DNA of 64,000 nt, taken from NCBI RefSeq assembly GCF_004295585.1, contig NZ_AP019400.1:2826001-2890000 (forward strand). Direction: 5' to 3'. A program made the position numbers and the translations under genes. Shown in pieces: positions 1 to 8,953 of the stretch; the first letter of the stretch is position 1; every line of letters starts with the position of its first letter. The stretch is from Cohnella abietis. Its GTDB lineage: Bacteria > Bacillota > Bacilli > Paenibacillales > Paenibacillaceae. The notes under the pieces were generated by a model. It saw only the letters and a list, made by a program, of their open reading frames with translations. It did not search any database and was not told where the DNA came from.

Positions 1-21
1 CTGGAAGGTTAAACTTGTCTT

Positions 22-70
22 AAAAAAGAGTCAATCCTCCCGCAAAAGTGGCGGGGATTGGCTCTTTTTT
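22..70. terminator. Rho-independent terminator, probably bidirectional
   Basis: A long stem with an A-run on the left arm and a T-run on the right: AAAAAAGAG plus GCGGG-type pairing closes around a short loop near 44-50 and ends in CTCTTTTTT. It probably ends a gene lying left of the window. Confidence 0.75.
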
Positions 71-84
71 GCGTGGTAAGCGCC

Positions 85-775
85 GGGAAACCCGTCGCCA
101 TCGTCGCAAAACGCAACGATGAGCGTCGCACTGCTGGGAAACCTCTCTTTATCGTCGCAAAACGCAACGATGAGCGTCCCATCGCTGGGAACCCCGTCGC
201 TATCGTCGCAAAACGCAACAATAGGCGCTCCTTCGCCGGGAACCCCGTCGTCATCGTCGCAAAAAGCAACAATAGGCGCTCCTTCGCCGGGAACCCCGTC
301 GTCATCGTCGCAAAAAGCAACAATAGGCGCTCCACCGCCGGGAACCCCGTCCCCATCGTCGCAAAAAGCAACAATAGGCGCTCCACCGCCGGGAACCCCG
401 TCCCCATCGTCACAAAACGCAACGATGGGCGACGCTCTGCCGAGAAACTAGTCTCCGTCGTCACAAAACACAACAATAGGCGCTCCTCCGCCGAGAAACC
501 CGTCGCCATAGTCGCAAAACGCAACAATGAGCGCCGTTCTGCTGAGAAACTTTCCGCCATCGTCGCAAAACGCAACAATGAGCGCCGCTCTGCCGAGAAA
601 CTAATCGCCATTGTCGCAAAACACAACAATGAGCGCCACTTCGGCGAGAACCACCCCGTCATTGTCGCAAAACGCAACAATGAGCATCCCATCGCCGGGA
701 AACCCGTCCCCATCGTCGCAAAACGCAACGAAGAGCGCCCCTCCGCCGGAAATCTCGCCCCATCGTCGCAAAACA
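85..775. repeat. 51-bp tandem repeat array (about 13 copies)
   Basis: The phrase TCGTCGCAAAA recurs at 101, 152, 203, 254, 305, 356 and 407 and onward, so the period is 51 bp. Units diverge mainly in the stretch between the cores (GCGCTCC.., GGGAAC.., GAGAAAC..). Because 51 is a multiple of three, long stop-free frames appear on both strands, but the translations are only 17-residue repeats with no start context or recognisable fold. I treat the array as non-coding minisatellite DNA. Confidence 0.9.
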
Positions 776-1186
776 AAAAAACAAAACAAAATAAAACAAA
801 GAGCAGATGTTACTAAAGAGAGAAGGTGGGTAATTGAATTGTTAGGAGAAAACTTTGGAATTGTAGCAACTATTGGAGAGGAGAAAGAGGAGTATCGAAT
901 AATTATTGGCTACAGTTAGGAAATGTGATACCAATAAGGTGGTTTGGTAGAGTTACGGTTGGTGAGAAGCTAAGCGAAGATCCGAATAACTCTTACCATC
1001 GGGAGGCAAAGAGAGCTTAGGAAGAATAGGAGGGTTAGAAGGGTTAGAAGGGTTAGAAGGGTTAGAAGGGTTAGCAGGGTTAGCAGGGTTAGCAGGCTTA
1101 GGGAAGGGCGTAGTAACACAAATAGTTTCAGCCCCTCCGCACACCCCCTCATCAACACCCTTAAGACCGACATATCGTTCTGTCGG
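776..1186. other. Gene-free stretch with a possible coding remnant
   Basis: A-rich sequence follows the array. In the plus frame about 815-919 encodes a plausible protein-like tail (ending near 919 with EYRIIIGYS and a stop) but has no start or ribosome site of its own. From about 945 the sequence is low-complexity, including the 9-bp array. No complete gene is visible. Confidence 0.4.
1032..1094. repeat. 9-bp tandem repeat (GGGTTAGAA / GGGTTAGCA, 7 copies)
   Basis: Four GGGTTAGAA units are followed by three GGGTTAGCA units. They lie about 90 bp beyond the stop codon of the minus-strand LacI-type gene, so they would sit in its 3-prime untranslated region if the transcript extends that far. 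Confidence 0.9.
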
Positions 1187-2200
1187 CTAAATAACAGTCA
1201 CCGAGCGGCGGACGATTAATTCAGCTGGCAGAACGATTTTTTTCCAAGGTATGCCTGTTTCCCCGCGTTCTTGAATACGTTCTACGAGCATTTGCATGCC
1301 AAGATAACCGAATTGGTAGGCTTGCTGAGCGACAACAGTTAGAAAGGGATCAATTTCAGAATAAGGACCCAAGTCGTCGAAGCAAACTAGGGACATTTGT
1401 TCTGGCACATCGATCCCACGATTACCCAATGTTCGAATAACCTCAACTCCTAGCACATTGTTCCCCGCTACGATCGCTGTTGGCAAAGGGTCCATGCGAT
1501 CCAGCCATGCCGCGATATCGGACAAGTCGCTTCTAGGCTCGAAGGCTGTTTCCAGAACATATGAATCATTGTAAGGAAGATCATTTAATTTCAACGCCTC
1601 GCGATACCCTTCAAGCCTCAAGCGTGCGCTAGAAACATAGGGCGAGCCATTAATCAAAGCAATCCTTTGATGACCTTGCGAAACTAAATGATTCACCAGC
1701 TTGCGGGCACCCTCCTTACTATCCCCAAGCACAATGTCGCTGTCCATTCCTGGAACCTCGCGATCAAGAAGCACAAAGGGAACCTGGTGTCTGCGCAGCG
1801 TTTCTAGGTGAGGCAACGATGGATCACCCGCTGGAGCAACCAAGACGCCATCGGCTCTTGTGGCCAGAATAGTATCGATATAATCCTTTTCCTTCTCCAC
1901 ACTTTCATCAGAGTTTCCGAATAGCAGGCGATAGCCATATTTTTTGGCGGCATCCTCGGCTCCCCGGGCTACAGTCGTATAGAAAGGGTTAGTAATGTCC
2001 GTAATAAGCAGGAATAACAGATTGCTCTGCTGCAGCACAAGGCTGCGGGCCATGTGATTCGGAACATAGTTCAACTCTTCCATAACCCGACGAACCTTTG
2101 TCCGAGTTTTGTCACTTATTTTCCCAGTGTTATTGATAACCCTAGAAACTGTCATTGCGGAGACGCCAGCTTTGGCCGCAATATCGTATATCGTAACCAT
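1187..2200 (-). CDS. LacI/GalR-family transcriptional regulator (probable fucose operon repressor)
   Basis: The 337-residue protein has the LacI architecture. An N-terminal helix-turn-helix (residues about 2-25, YDIAAKAGVSAMTVSRVIN) and hinge helix (NYVPNHMARSL, 47-57) precede a periplasmic-binding-protein-like sensor domain with the typical NLLFLLITDITNPFY start and a GVLVAPA strand. The ATG is preceded by AAAGGAG on the minus strand. The gene is divergent from fucI, and an 18-bp LacI-type palindrome lies in the shared intergenic region. I infer that it represses the fucose operon, with fucose or fuculose-1-phosphate as possible effector. The family is certain; the ligand is inference from position. 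Confidence 0.9.
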   Translation of the reverse strand: MVTIYDIAAKAGVSAMTVSRVINNTGKISDKTRTKVRRVMEELNYVPNHMARSLVLQQSNLLFLLITDITNPFYTTVARGAEDAAKKYGYRLLFGNSDESVEKEKDYIDTILATRADGVLVAPAGDPSLPHLETLRRHQVPFVLLDREVPGMDSDIVLGDSKEGARKLVNHLVSQGHQRIALINGSPYVSSARLRLEGYREALKLNDLPYNDSYVLETAFEPRSDLSDIAAWLDRMDPLPTAIVAGNNVLGVEVIRTLGNRGIDVPEQMSLVCFDDLGPYSEIDPFLTVVAQQAYQFGYLGMQMLVERIQERGETGIPWKKIVLPAELIVRRSVTVI

Positions 2201-2251
2201 AAGTGCGCTCCTTTTCTTTAATCGTTTCTCTTATCTTACAAAATTAAAGAA

Positions 2252-2280
2252 TTGACATCAAGCCATTACCCTGATAATTT
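2252..2280 (+). promoter_or_regulatory. Candidate sigma-A promoter of the fuc operon
   Basis: TTGACA at 2252-2257 and TAATTT at 2275-2280 are separated by 17 bp. The -35 is perfect and the -10 weak. The operator palindrome starts immediately downstream, where a bound repressor would block initiation. Confidence 0.55.
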
Positions 2281-2298
2281 AATGTTATCGGTAACATT
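2281..2298. promoter_or_regulatory. LacI/GntR-type operator palindrome
   Basis: AATGTTATCGGTAACATT is an 18-bp near-perfect palindrome with a central CG, the hallmark of LacI-family operators; it resembles the enteric GntR consensus ATGTTACCGGTAACAT. It lies between the fuc promoter and the fucI start, next to the divergent LacI-family gene. Confidence 0.75.
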
Positions 2299-2325
2299 AT
2301 TTTCAAAACAATGGAGGTTCTCGAG

Positions 2326-4116
2326 ATGACACAGCAGCATTATAGATGGAATGGTGGATTCCCTAAGATCGGTATTCGACCTACGATCGATGGAAGACGT
2401 AAGGGTGTTCGTGAATCACTAGAGGATCAAACAATGAATATGGCTAAAGGTGTAGCCAAGCTCCTTTCTGAAAATCTACGTTATCCGGATGGTTCACCAG
2501 TTGAATGCGTTATAGCGGATTCGACTATTGGTGGTGTTGCAGAGTCAGCAGCAGCAGCAAGCAAGTTTGCTAGAGAAAATGTTGGCGTATCGATAACAGT
2601 TACTCCATGCTGGTGTTATGGAACTGAGACGATGGATATGGACGCTTCCGTTCCTAAAGCGGTTTGGGGCTTTAACGGTACTGAGCGCCCTGGTGCAGTA
2701 TATCTTGCTGCTGTATTGTCTGCCTATGCACAAAAGGGATTACCTGCATTCGGCATCTATGGAAATGACGTACAGGATGCTGGCTCCACAGAAGTGCCGG
2801 AGGATGTAAAAGGCAAGCTACTTGGCTTTGCAAGAGCGGGACTTGCTGTAGCTCTTATGAAAGGCAAATCCTACTTATCGATGGGCTCAGTATCCATGGG
2901 TATCGCGGGTTCAATCGTTAGCGATAGCTTCTTCCAAGAATATTTAGGCTTGCGCACCGAGTATATAGATATGAGTGAATTTGTACGTCGTATTGAAGAA
3001 AATATTTATGATCCAGTGGAATATGAGAAAGCGCTTGCTTGGGTGAAAGTGAATTGCATTGAAGGTCCAGACAATAACCCTGAGCGGCTACAAACCTCCC
3101 GGGAGAAGAAGGATCAGGATTGGGAAACAGTTGTTAAAATGACCATAATTGCCCGTGATTTAATGATCGGTAACCCTCGTTTGGCTGAGCTTGATTTTGG
3201 CGAGGAAGCACAGGGGCACAATGCTATCGTTTCTGGATTCCAAGGTCAACGTCAATGGACGGATCATTTTCCTAACGGAGATTTCATGGAAACGATTCTT
3301 AATTCCTCGTTCGATTGGAATGGTGTCCGCGCGCCGTATATGGTTGCAACGGAAAACGACAGCCTAAATGGAGCGGTTATGCTATTCGGAAATCTGCTTA
3401 CAAACACGGCACAAATTTTTGCAGACGTGCGTACTTACTGGAGTGCAGATTCAGTCGAGCGAGTAACAGGGCATAAGCTTACAGGTGCTGCTGAGAACGG
3501 AATCTTGCATCTGATCAATTCAGGCTCCGCCACGATGGACGGAACAGGAGAGCAAACAAAGAATGGCAAGCCAGCTATGAAGCCGTTCTGGGAAATCTCT
3601 GAAGAAGAAGCACAAAAGTGTCTTAATGAAACGTCATGGCGTCCAGCTTCTGTTGAATATTTCCGTGGGGGCGGGTACTCCTCAGACTTCCTAACTCGTG
3701 GCGGTATGCCATTGACAATGTCGCGCCTCAATCTGGTCAAAGGAATTGGTCCAGTGCTGCAAATTGCTGAAGGCTATTCCGTTGAGCTGCCAGCTGACGT
3801 TCACGACACTCTCGATAAGCGCACGGATTCTACGTGGCCAACGACTTGGTTCGCACCTATTTTAACGGGCAAAGGTTCGTTTACTAGTGTTTACAACGTT
3901 ATGGACACTTGGGGCGCTAACCACGGATCAATCAGCTTCGGACATATTGGTGCTGATCTGATTACTCTAGCTTCAATGCTACGTATTCCTGTAAGTATGC
4001 ATAACGTATCTGAGGATCAAGTGTTCCGTCCTCGCGTCTGGGGCTTGTTCGGTACGGACAATGCAGAGAGCGCTGACTACCGTGCATGCAGTAATTTTGG
4101 GCCATTATACAAATAA
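2326..4116 (+). CDS. fucI: L-fucose isomerase
   Basis: This enzyme interconverts L-fucose and L-fuculose, the first cytosolic step of fucose use. The roughly 596-residue length fits FucI. Family signatures include [15 protein letters not shown] at the N-terminus, [16 protein letters not shown] and [14 protein letters not shown]343 and D367 are 24 residues apart, exactly as the catalytic E337 and D361 of the E. coli enzyme, and the catalytic His is in GANHG. An upstream ATG at 2311 is in frame, but GGAGGT at 2313-2318 sits 7 bases before ATG 2326, so I choose 2326. It is the first gene of fucI-fucA-kinase-fucU. Confidence 0.95.
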   Translation: MTQQHYRWNGGFPKIGIRPTIDGRRKGVRESLEDQTMNMAKGVAKLLSENLRYPDGSPVECVIADSTIGGVAESAAAASKFARENVGVSITVTPCWCYGTETMDMDASVPKAVWGFNGTERPGAVYLAAVLSAYAQKGLPAFGIYGNDVQDAGSTEVPEDVKGKLLGFARAGLAVALMKGKSYLSMGSVSMGIAGSIVSDSFFQEYLGLRTEYIDMSEFVRRIEENIYDPVEYEKALAWVKVNCIEGPDNNPERLQTSREKKDQDWETVVKMTIIARDLMIGNPRLAELDFGEEAQGHNAIVSGFQGQRQWTDHFPNGDFMETILNSSFDWNGVRAPYMVATENDSLNGAVMLFGNLLTNTAQIFADVRTYWSADSVERVTGHKLTGAAENGILHLINSGSATMDGTGEQTKNGKPAMKPFWEISEEEAQKCLNETSWRPASVEYFRGGGYSSDFLTRGGMPLTMSRLNLVKGIGPVLQIAEGYSVELPADVHDTLDKRTDSTWPTTWFAPILTGKGSFTSVYNVMDTWGANHGSISFGHIGADLITLASMLRIPVSMHNVSEDQVFRPRVWGLFGTDNAESADYRACSNFGPLYK

Positions 4117-4131
4117 AATAAAAATACGACG

Positions 4132-4169
4132 ACAACTACCGTCTGCCTTCTAAGGCGGACGGACGTTGT
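4132..4169. other. Intercistronic hairpin between fucI and fucA
   Basis: ACAAC/GTTGT, CCGTC/GACGG and GCC/GGC arms form an interrupted stem. No T-run follows, so I read it as an RNA-stability or processing element rather than a terminator. Confidence 0.4.
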
Positions 4170-4195
4170 CTGTCCATAGAATGGGGAAAAAACAT

Positions 4196-4852
4196 ATGAG
4201 CAGCCAAGCTATCCGTGAGGAATTATGTAAATACGCGCAAAAAACTGTCGCCAACAAGCTAGTCGTAGGACCAGGAGGAAATCTAAGCGCTCGCTTTGAA
4301 GGGAAAATGTATCTGTCACCAAGCGGGTTTGCATTGGATGAAATCAAGCCTGAGCAATGGGTAGAGGTGGATATCGAAACTGGTCATATTACCGACATCG
4401 GTCTTCGTCCATCATCCGAAGTGCTTATGCATCTATATGCGTATCGTCAAAATCCAAATATCGGCGCTATGGTGCACACTCACCCGCCTTACTGTATTGC
4501 TTTTACACTAGTTGAGAAAGATCTGCCAATCATGTTCCCGGACCAAGCTGCGCTAGTTGGTAAAACCGTTTATGTAGATTATGTGCTGCCAACGACTGAT
4601 AAGCTGGCGGATGCAGTAGTTGCCAAAATCGAACATGCCTCGATTCTGCTAGGCAACCATGGCTTGGTAACAACGGGACGTAATCTGCGCGAAGCTTATT
4701 ACCGCACAGAAGTCGTTGAGGAGAGCTCAAAAATCTACCTGATTGCTAAGGCGATCAAAGAGCCGAAAGTGCTGACAAAGGAAGAATTTGAGGAAATCGC
4801 TTCACTAGAAAGCGAAGCTTATCGCATCGAATTGCTGCAGAAAATGAAATAG
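4196..4852 (+). CDS. fucA: L-fuculose-phosphate aldolase (class II aldolase/adducin family)
   Basis: This enzyme cleaves L-fuculose-1-phosphate to dihydroxyacetone phosphate and L-lactaldehyde. The 218-residue protein shows GPGGNLSAR for phosphate binding and the zinc set E75, H94, H96 (in MVHTHPP) and H155 (in GNHGLV), matching E73/H92/H94/H155 of E. coli FucA. In-frame TTG 4166 and ATG 4181 lie upstream, but the GGGG at about 4183 precedes ATG 4196 at good distance, and the family starts close to this Met. It lies between fucI and the kinase. A related pentulose-phosphate aldolase is possible, but the context favours fuculose-1-phosphate. Confidence 0.88.
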   Translation: MSSQAIREELCKYAQKTVANKLVVGPGGNLSARFEGKMYLSPSGFALDEIKPEQWVEVDIETGHITDIGLRPSSEVLMHLYAYRQNPNIGAMVHTHPPYCIAFTLVEKDLPIMFPDQAALVGKTVYVDYVLPTTDKLADAVVAKIEHASILLGNHGLVTTGRNLREAYYRTEVVEESSKIYLIAKAIKEPKVLTKEEFEEIASLESEAYRIELLQKMK

Positions 4853-4882
4853 AAGCTCTCGCTTAGGAGAGGAGATGACTCA

Positions 4883-6367
4883 GTGACAACAGTATTGGCA
4901 TTCGATATGGGAGCAAGCAGCGGACGGGCGGTAATCGGTCGGCTAGGACCTGTCCCTGATGGTACGCAGAAGCTTGTGGTAACGGAGGTTCACCGCTTTC
5001 CTAACCATGCGATTCAAGTTGGCGATCACCTTCATTGGGATATTTTGCGGCTGCTGCATGAGATGAAGAAGGGAATACGTCTTGCTTTTCAAAATGGTCA
5101 TTCGCCTTCTACGTTCGGTATCGATACTTGGGGTGTAGATTTTGGATTGCTGGATGCGAACGACGAATTGCTAGGTAATCCCTATCATTACCGTGATTCA
5201 CATACAGAAGGCTTAATTGAGGAAGTAAGCGGATTAGTTGGTGAAGAGGCTCTGTTTCTCCAAAGTGGATTGCAGTTTATGCCCTTTAATACACTGTATC
5301 AGCTCTATGCGATGAAGAAGGCGGCTTCTCCAAAGCTTGATATCGCTCAAACCTTGCTGCTAACTCCAGATTTACTGACTTATTTATTAACTGGTATTAA
5401 GTCTTGTGAGTTCACAATGGCGACTACAACACAGCTCTATCATCCGGGTACACAAGAATGGAACGCGGAATTAATGGAGAAGCTAGGCATTCCTCCTAGA
5501 CTGTTCATGGAGCCAGTTCATCCAGGTACAATCATTGGTCCTTTGACTCCAGCCGTGACTGCTGAATTAGGAGTTCCTGCCCTTCAGGCGGTTGCTGTTG
5601 GAACCCACGATACAGAATCTGCGATTGCTGCAGTACCGGCGGGGGATGAGCCATTCGCCTTTCTAGTATGCGGAACTTGGTCACTGCTAGGTACGGAAAT
5701 GTTACAGCCTTTGCTAAGTGACGAGACGTTACAGCTTAATTTCTCTAACGAAGGCGGCGTTGGGGAAACCTATCAACTGCTCAAAAACATTATGGGTCTA
5801 TGGCTTCTACAGGAATGCAAACGAGAATGGGATGAGCAAGGTCAAGAAACTAGTTTCCCTGAGTTAGTAAAGATGGCTGAGCAGGCTGCTCCTTTCCGCA
5901 GTCTCATTCATCCGGATGATCCACGGTTTTTCTCCCCTGGAGGAATGGTAGGGAAAATCCACGCTTTCTGCGAAGAAACGAATCAGCCACTCCCGCAAAC
6001 AAAGGGAGAAATCATTCGTTGTATACTGGAGAGCCTGGCTTTACGTTATCGTCAAGCGTTAGAGCAAGCGGAGCGGCTAACAGCTACTCAATTTCCCGGC
6101 CTGCATATGGTTGGAGGCGGCATACAAAATCAGCTGCTTTGCCAATTTACCGCGAATGCGTTAGGTAAGCCGGTGTGGGCGGGTCCGATTGAAGCTAGCG
6201 CCATCGGCAATATGCTCATGCAGCTCGTCGCACTAGGGGAATGCAAGGATTTGCGGGAAGCTCGGCAGCTCGTTGCAGCTTCTTTTCCAATTGATGTTTA
6301 CGAGCCTGACAGCGATGCAAGCTGGACAAATGCTTATGAGGCCTTCATTGGTTTCGGTATAGTTTGA
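4883..6367 (+). CDS. FGGY-family sugar kinase, rhamnulokinase type (probable L-fuculokinase)
   Basis: The 494-residue carbohydrate kinase has the FGGY fold: an N-terminal AFDMGASSGRAV phosphate loop, FGIDTWGVDFGLLD and NPYHYRD for sugar binding, and the C-terminal nucleotide segment MVGGGIQNQLLCQFTANAL. By sequence it is closer to rhamnulokinase RhaB than to enteric FucK. Its place between fucA and fucU implies that it phosphorylates L-fuculose, which differs little from L-rhamnulose. The GTG start has AGGAGAGGAGATGA upstream. No rhamnose isomerase is nearby, so a fucose role is the simplest reading. Confidence 0.85.
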   Translation: MTTVLAFDMGASSGRAVIGRLGPVPDGTQKLVVTEVHRFPNHAIQVGDHLHWDILRLLHEMKKGIRLAFQNGHSPSTFGIDTWGVDFGLLDANDELLGNPYHYRDSHTEGLIEEVSGLVGEEALFLQSGLQFMPFNTLYQLYAMKKAASPKLDIAQTLLLTPDLLTYLLTGIKSCEFTMATTTQLYHPGTQEWNAELMEKLGIPPRLFMEPVHPGTIIGPLTPAVTAELGVPALQAVAVGTHDTESAIAAVPAGDEPFAFLVCGTWSLLGTEMLQPLLSDETLQLNFSNEGGVGETYQLLKNIMGLWLLQECKREWDEQGQETSFPELVKMAEQAAPFRSLIHPDDPRFFSPGGMVGKIHAFCEETNQPLPQTKGEIIRCILESLALRYRQALEQAERLTATQFPGLHMVGGGIQNQLLCQFTANALGKPVWAGPIEASAIGNMLMQLVALGECKDLREARQLVAASFPIDVYEPDSDASWTNAYEAFIGFGIV

Positions 6368-6390
6368 TATAGCTGTGGAGGGGATTGCGT

Positions 6391-6822
6391 ATGTTAATCG
6401 GGATATCGAGCTTAATATCGCCTGAATTGCTTAAAGTATTAATGGAGATGGGGCATAGCGATGAAATCGTCATCGCAGACGGCAACTTTCCAGGAGCCAG
6501 CCATGCTCAAAGATTAATACGGGCAGACGGACACGGCATAACGGAATTGCTCGATGCCATACTTCGCTTGTTTCCGTTGGATCCCTATGTAGATAAGCCT
6601 GTATCACTCATGCAGATTGTGCCTGGTGACACGGTTGAGACACCTATTTGGAGCACTTATGCAGAGATTATTGAAGCTCGTACGGGATTAACAGCACCTT
6701 TCGAGGAAGTAGAACGGTTTGCTTTTTACGAAAGAGCCAAGCGAGCTTATGCTGTAATAGCGACGGGTGAAGGGGCGCTGTATGCGAACCTGATCTTGAA
6801 AAAGGGCGTTATTAAGGAGTAA
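6391..6822 (+). CDS. fucU: L-fucose mutarotase (RbsD/FucU family)
   Basis: This protein converts the alpha and beta anomers of L-fucose, feeding the anomer used by FucI. The 143-residue RbsD/FucU domain shows an early GHSDEIVIADGNFPGAS motif with the family His and Asp, and a conserved C-terminal tail with FYERAKRAYAVIATGE. GGAGGGG at 6377-6383 sits 7 bases before ATG 6391, so I reject the in-frame TTG at 6385. It is the last gene of the fuc operon. No sugar transporter follows. Confidence 0.9.
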   Translation: MLIGISSLISPELLKVLMEMGHSDEIVIADGNFPGASHAQRLIRADGHGITELLDAILRLFPLDPYVDKPVSLMQIVPGDTVETPIWSTYAEIIEARTGLTAPFEEVERFAFYERAKRAYAVIATGEGALYANLILKKGVIKE

Positions 6823-6848
6823 CTATTATATTATTAGCTTGCAGTATC

Positions 6849-6895
6849 GGGGGCTGTCCCAGAAGGTCTGAAAAGACTGAAGGGGCAGCCCCTAT
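6849..6895 (+). terminator. Terminator-like hairpin after fucU
   Basis: GGGGCTG pairs with CAGCCCC around an inner GGTCT/AGACT stem. The tail (TATATTTATAT) is AT-rich but not a pure T-run, so the termination call is moderate. Confidence 0.55.
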
Positions 6896-7014
6896 ATTTA
6901 TATAAAAGTCATTACGTGGGTGACAAAATGTTGCTCTCGAATAGGGGACATGCTAAGATTTCTGAAAAGCTACAGGGAAAGCGAAAAAAAAGTGACTAAG
7001 AACGGGAGTTAATC

Positions 7015-7971
7015 ATGAAGTTAGATCGTTTGCTAGCCATCGTTATTATGCTAGTTAATCGTCGAATGATTCAAGCGAAGGAGCTTGCAGATCATTTCGA
7101 GGTTTCAGTTCGTACTATATACAGGGATATTGACGTCATAAACCAAGCAGGAATTCCGGTAATTTCTTATCAAGGAGCGGGCGGCGGAATAGGTTTGTCG
7201 GATGGCTATCGACTTGATCGCAACGTGCTAACGAACAATGAGCTCGTAGCAATTGTTACAGCATTGCAAAGCGTTTCAACCACCCACGGAAGCTCTAGCA
7301 ATAAGCAGCTTTTGGAGAAAATGCAAAGCATCGTTCCTGCAGCGGAGTCTGAACAATTTCAGTTCCAAACCCAGCAATTTATCGTCGATATGTCCCCTTG
7401 GGGCCGACAAGGTCCGATGGAGGAAAAGCTCGCCCAGCTCAAAACAGCGGTGGAGAAGGGCTTTGAGATTACATTTACTTATTGTAATGCACAAGGTGAG
7501 GTTACTAAACGTAGCGTTGAACCTCACACTCTCGTATTAAAGAAGCAATCATGGTACTTATACGCCTTCTGCCTCGAGCGTCAGCAATTTCGGTTGTTCA
7601 AGCTATTTCGTATGAAGGATATCGAGGATCAGAAGCGTAGCTTTGTGAGGAAAAATGTATCTGTGGAGCAAATTCCATGGAATGAGGAGTGGTCTTCGCC
7701 AGAGAAGACGACTACATTGCGGCTGCGATTCCATCAGAGAGCCAAGCACATTGCGGAGGAATGGTTCGGTATAGAGGCATTGAACATTGAAGCGAGTGGA
7801 GAGAATTCTGAAAAGGAAGCTCGTTACATCGTCTCGGTTCATTATCCAGAGGATCGTTGGCTGTACGGCTTTATTCTGAGCTTTGGACAGGATGTAGAGG
7901 TGCTGGAGCCGGAGCATATTCGCGGTAAAATAAAAGAAATCGCAGCGAGCATTCAGCAAATGTACAAGTAA
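7015..7971 (+). CDS. WYL-domain transcriptional regulator (YafY/DeoR-type HTH)
   Basis: The 318-residue regulator has an N-terminal winged helix-turn-helix (about 1-60; AKELADHFEVSVRTIYRDIDVINQAGIPV is the typical HTH_11 segment) and a C-terminal WYL domain carrying SWYLYAFC near residue 182 and a WCX-type tail. WYL proteins sense small molecules or nucleic acids. AACGGGAGTTAATC precedes the ATG. The next gene encodes a zinc-ribbon/effector-binding protein, and a TGACAA-N4-TTGTCA palindrome lies between them, which suggests local regulation. The effector is unknown. Confidence 0.85.
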   Translation: MKLDRLLAIVIMLVNRRMIQAKELADHFEVSVRTIYRDIDVINQAGIPVISYQGAGGGIGLSDGYRLDRNVLTNNELVAIVTALQSVSTTHGSSSNKQLLEKMQSIVPAAESEQFQFQTQQFIVDMSPWGRQGPMEEKLAQLKTAVEKGFEITFTYCNAQGEVTKRSVEPHTLVLKKQSWYLYAFCLERQQFRLFKLFRMKDIEDQKRSFVRKNVSVEQIPWNEEWSSPEKTTTLRLRFHQRAKHIAEEWFGIEALNIEASGENSEKEARYIVSVHYPEDRWLYGFILSFGQDVEVLEPEHIRGKIKEIAASIQQMYK

Positions 7972-7983
7972 TGCTTCTAAACC

Positions 7984-7999
7984 TGACAATCTGTTGTCA
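7984..7999. promoter_or_regulatory. Palindrome TGACAA-TCTG-TTGTCA
   Basis: Perfect 6-bp arms around 4 bp lie 13 bp after the WYL regulator stop and about 50 bp before the next start. It is a candidate operator for the WYL regulator. Which promoter it controls is not clear. Confidence 0.45.
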
Positions 8000-8051
8000 A
8001 GTTACTTCTAGTATAGTTAGTCTCGTAACCAACTAATAAGGAGTGAATGGA

Positions 8052-8822
8052 ATGCAACAAGTCGAGCTACATTGCCAAAGCTGCGGAATGCCACTACCAA
8101 GTCAAGATGTGTACGGAACGGATCAACAGGGAAATGTGATTACACAATATTGTAAATATTGCTACGAGAACGGACAATTTACTCAACCGGATTTTACCGT
8201 GGATGATATGGTGAGCTTCTGTGTTCCTTTTTTAGTGGAAGAGGGAATGGATGAGCAAGTTGCAAGAGGGATGCTTGCTAGCTCCCTTCCAAGCTTGGAG
8301 CGTTGGAGATCCGGAGAGGAACAGCAGTCGGAGCTGAGCTTTGAAATGACTAATTTGGATGAAATTAAGCTAGTTGGAGTCGCTGCTAGAACAACTAACA
8401 AGGATGAAATGGGTGAACAAGCTAAGATTGGAGCCTTGTGGGGTAAGTTCTGGGGCGAGGGTATACAGCAATCGATTCCACATATCCCTCAAACAGGAGC
8501 TCAGCCGGTTTACGGATGTTATATCGATTATGAGAATGGCGCGGCAGGTGAGTATACCATTCTTATAGGCTCTAAGGTGAATGAAATAGATGCCATTCCA
8601 GAAGGGTTAACGGCTAAGGTCATTCCGGCGTCTCGGTATGCTGTCTTTACAACGAAGAAGGGCCAGTTACCTGGAGTGGTAGTGGATGCCTGGCAAGACA
8701 TCTGGAGATTGTCTGCCGAATCAAAGCTGCAAAGAACGTTTACAGGTGATTTTGAGTTATATGGTGAATCCTGCGCAGATCCTGCTAATGCTCAGGTTGA
8801 CATTTATATTGCAATCGAATAG
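8052..8822 (+). CDS. Zinc-ribbon plus GyrI-like effector-binding domain protein
   Basis: The 256-residue protein starts with a four-Cys zinc ribbon (CQSCGMPL near 9-16 and YCKYCYENGQF near 37-47) followed by a short helical domain (DMVSFCVPFLVEEGMDEQ). From about residue 100 it has an AraC effector-binding/GyrI-like domain (EIKLVGVAARTTN, YGCYIDYENG, IPASRYAVFTTKKG). Stand-alone proteins of this type usually bind small hydrophobic molecules. AAGGAG at 8038-8043 supports ATG 8052 over the in-frame GTG at 8043. It follows the WYL regulator and is probably its target, but the physiological ligand cannot be told. Confidence 0.75.
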   Translation: MQQVELHCQSCGMPLPSQDVYGTDQQGNVITQYCKYCYENGQFTQPDFTVDDMVSFCVPFLVEEGMDEQVARGMLASSLPSLERWRSGEEQQSELSFEMTNLDEIKLVGVAARTTNKDEMGEQAKIGALWGKFWGEGIQQSIPHIPQTGAQPVYGCYIDYENGAAGEYTILIGSKVNEIDAIPEGLTAKVIPASRYAVFTTKKGQLPGVVVDAWQDIWRLSAESKLQRTFTGDFELYGESCADPANAQVDIYIAIE

Positions 8823-8834
8823 TAAAATAGAGAA

Positions 8835-8877
8835 AGAAAACCGATAAGCATAAAAGCTGCGATCGGTTTTCTTTTTT
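8835..8877 (+). terminator. Rho-independent terminator
   Basis: AGAAAACCGAT pairs with ATCGGTTTTCT and is followed by a T-run, 13 bp after the stop of the zinc-ribbon gene. Confidence 0.85.
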
Positions 8878-8953
8878 GAATAAGGTAGGTAGGATTTTCC
8901 ATCTGAGTGTCGAAATAACATGGATGAACCCATCATTGAGGAGGTATTTTTAG

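Noticed and set aside
85..775. CRISPR array
   Set aside because: Whole units are related with no unique spacers, unit edges drift, and there are no cas genes. The same holds for the other arrays.
9..816. Long stop-free frames on both strands (about 250 residues each)
   Set aside because: They exist because the 51-bp repeat is a multiple of three; the translations are 17-residue repeats without start context.
1032..1094. Telomere-like GGGTTA repeat
   Set aside because: Nine-base GGGTTAGAA units inside a chromosome-type gene context; a short minisatellite is the simpler reading.
2311..2325. Earlier ATG for fucI
   Set aside because: It overlaps the GGAGGT ribosome site that serves the ATG at 2326.
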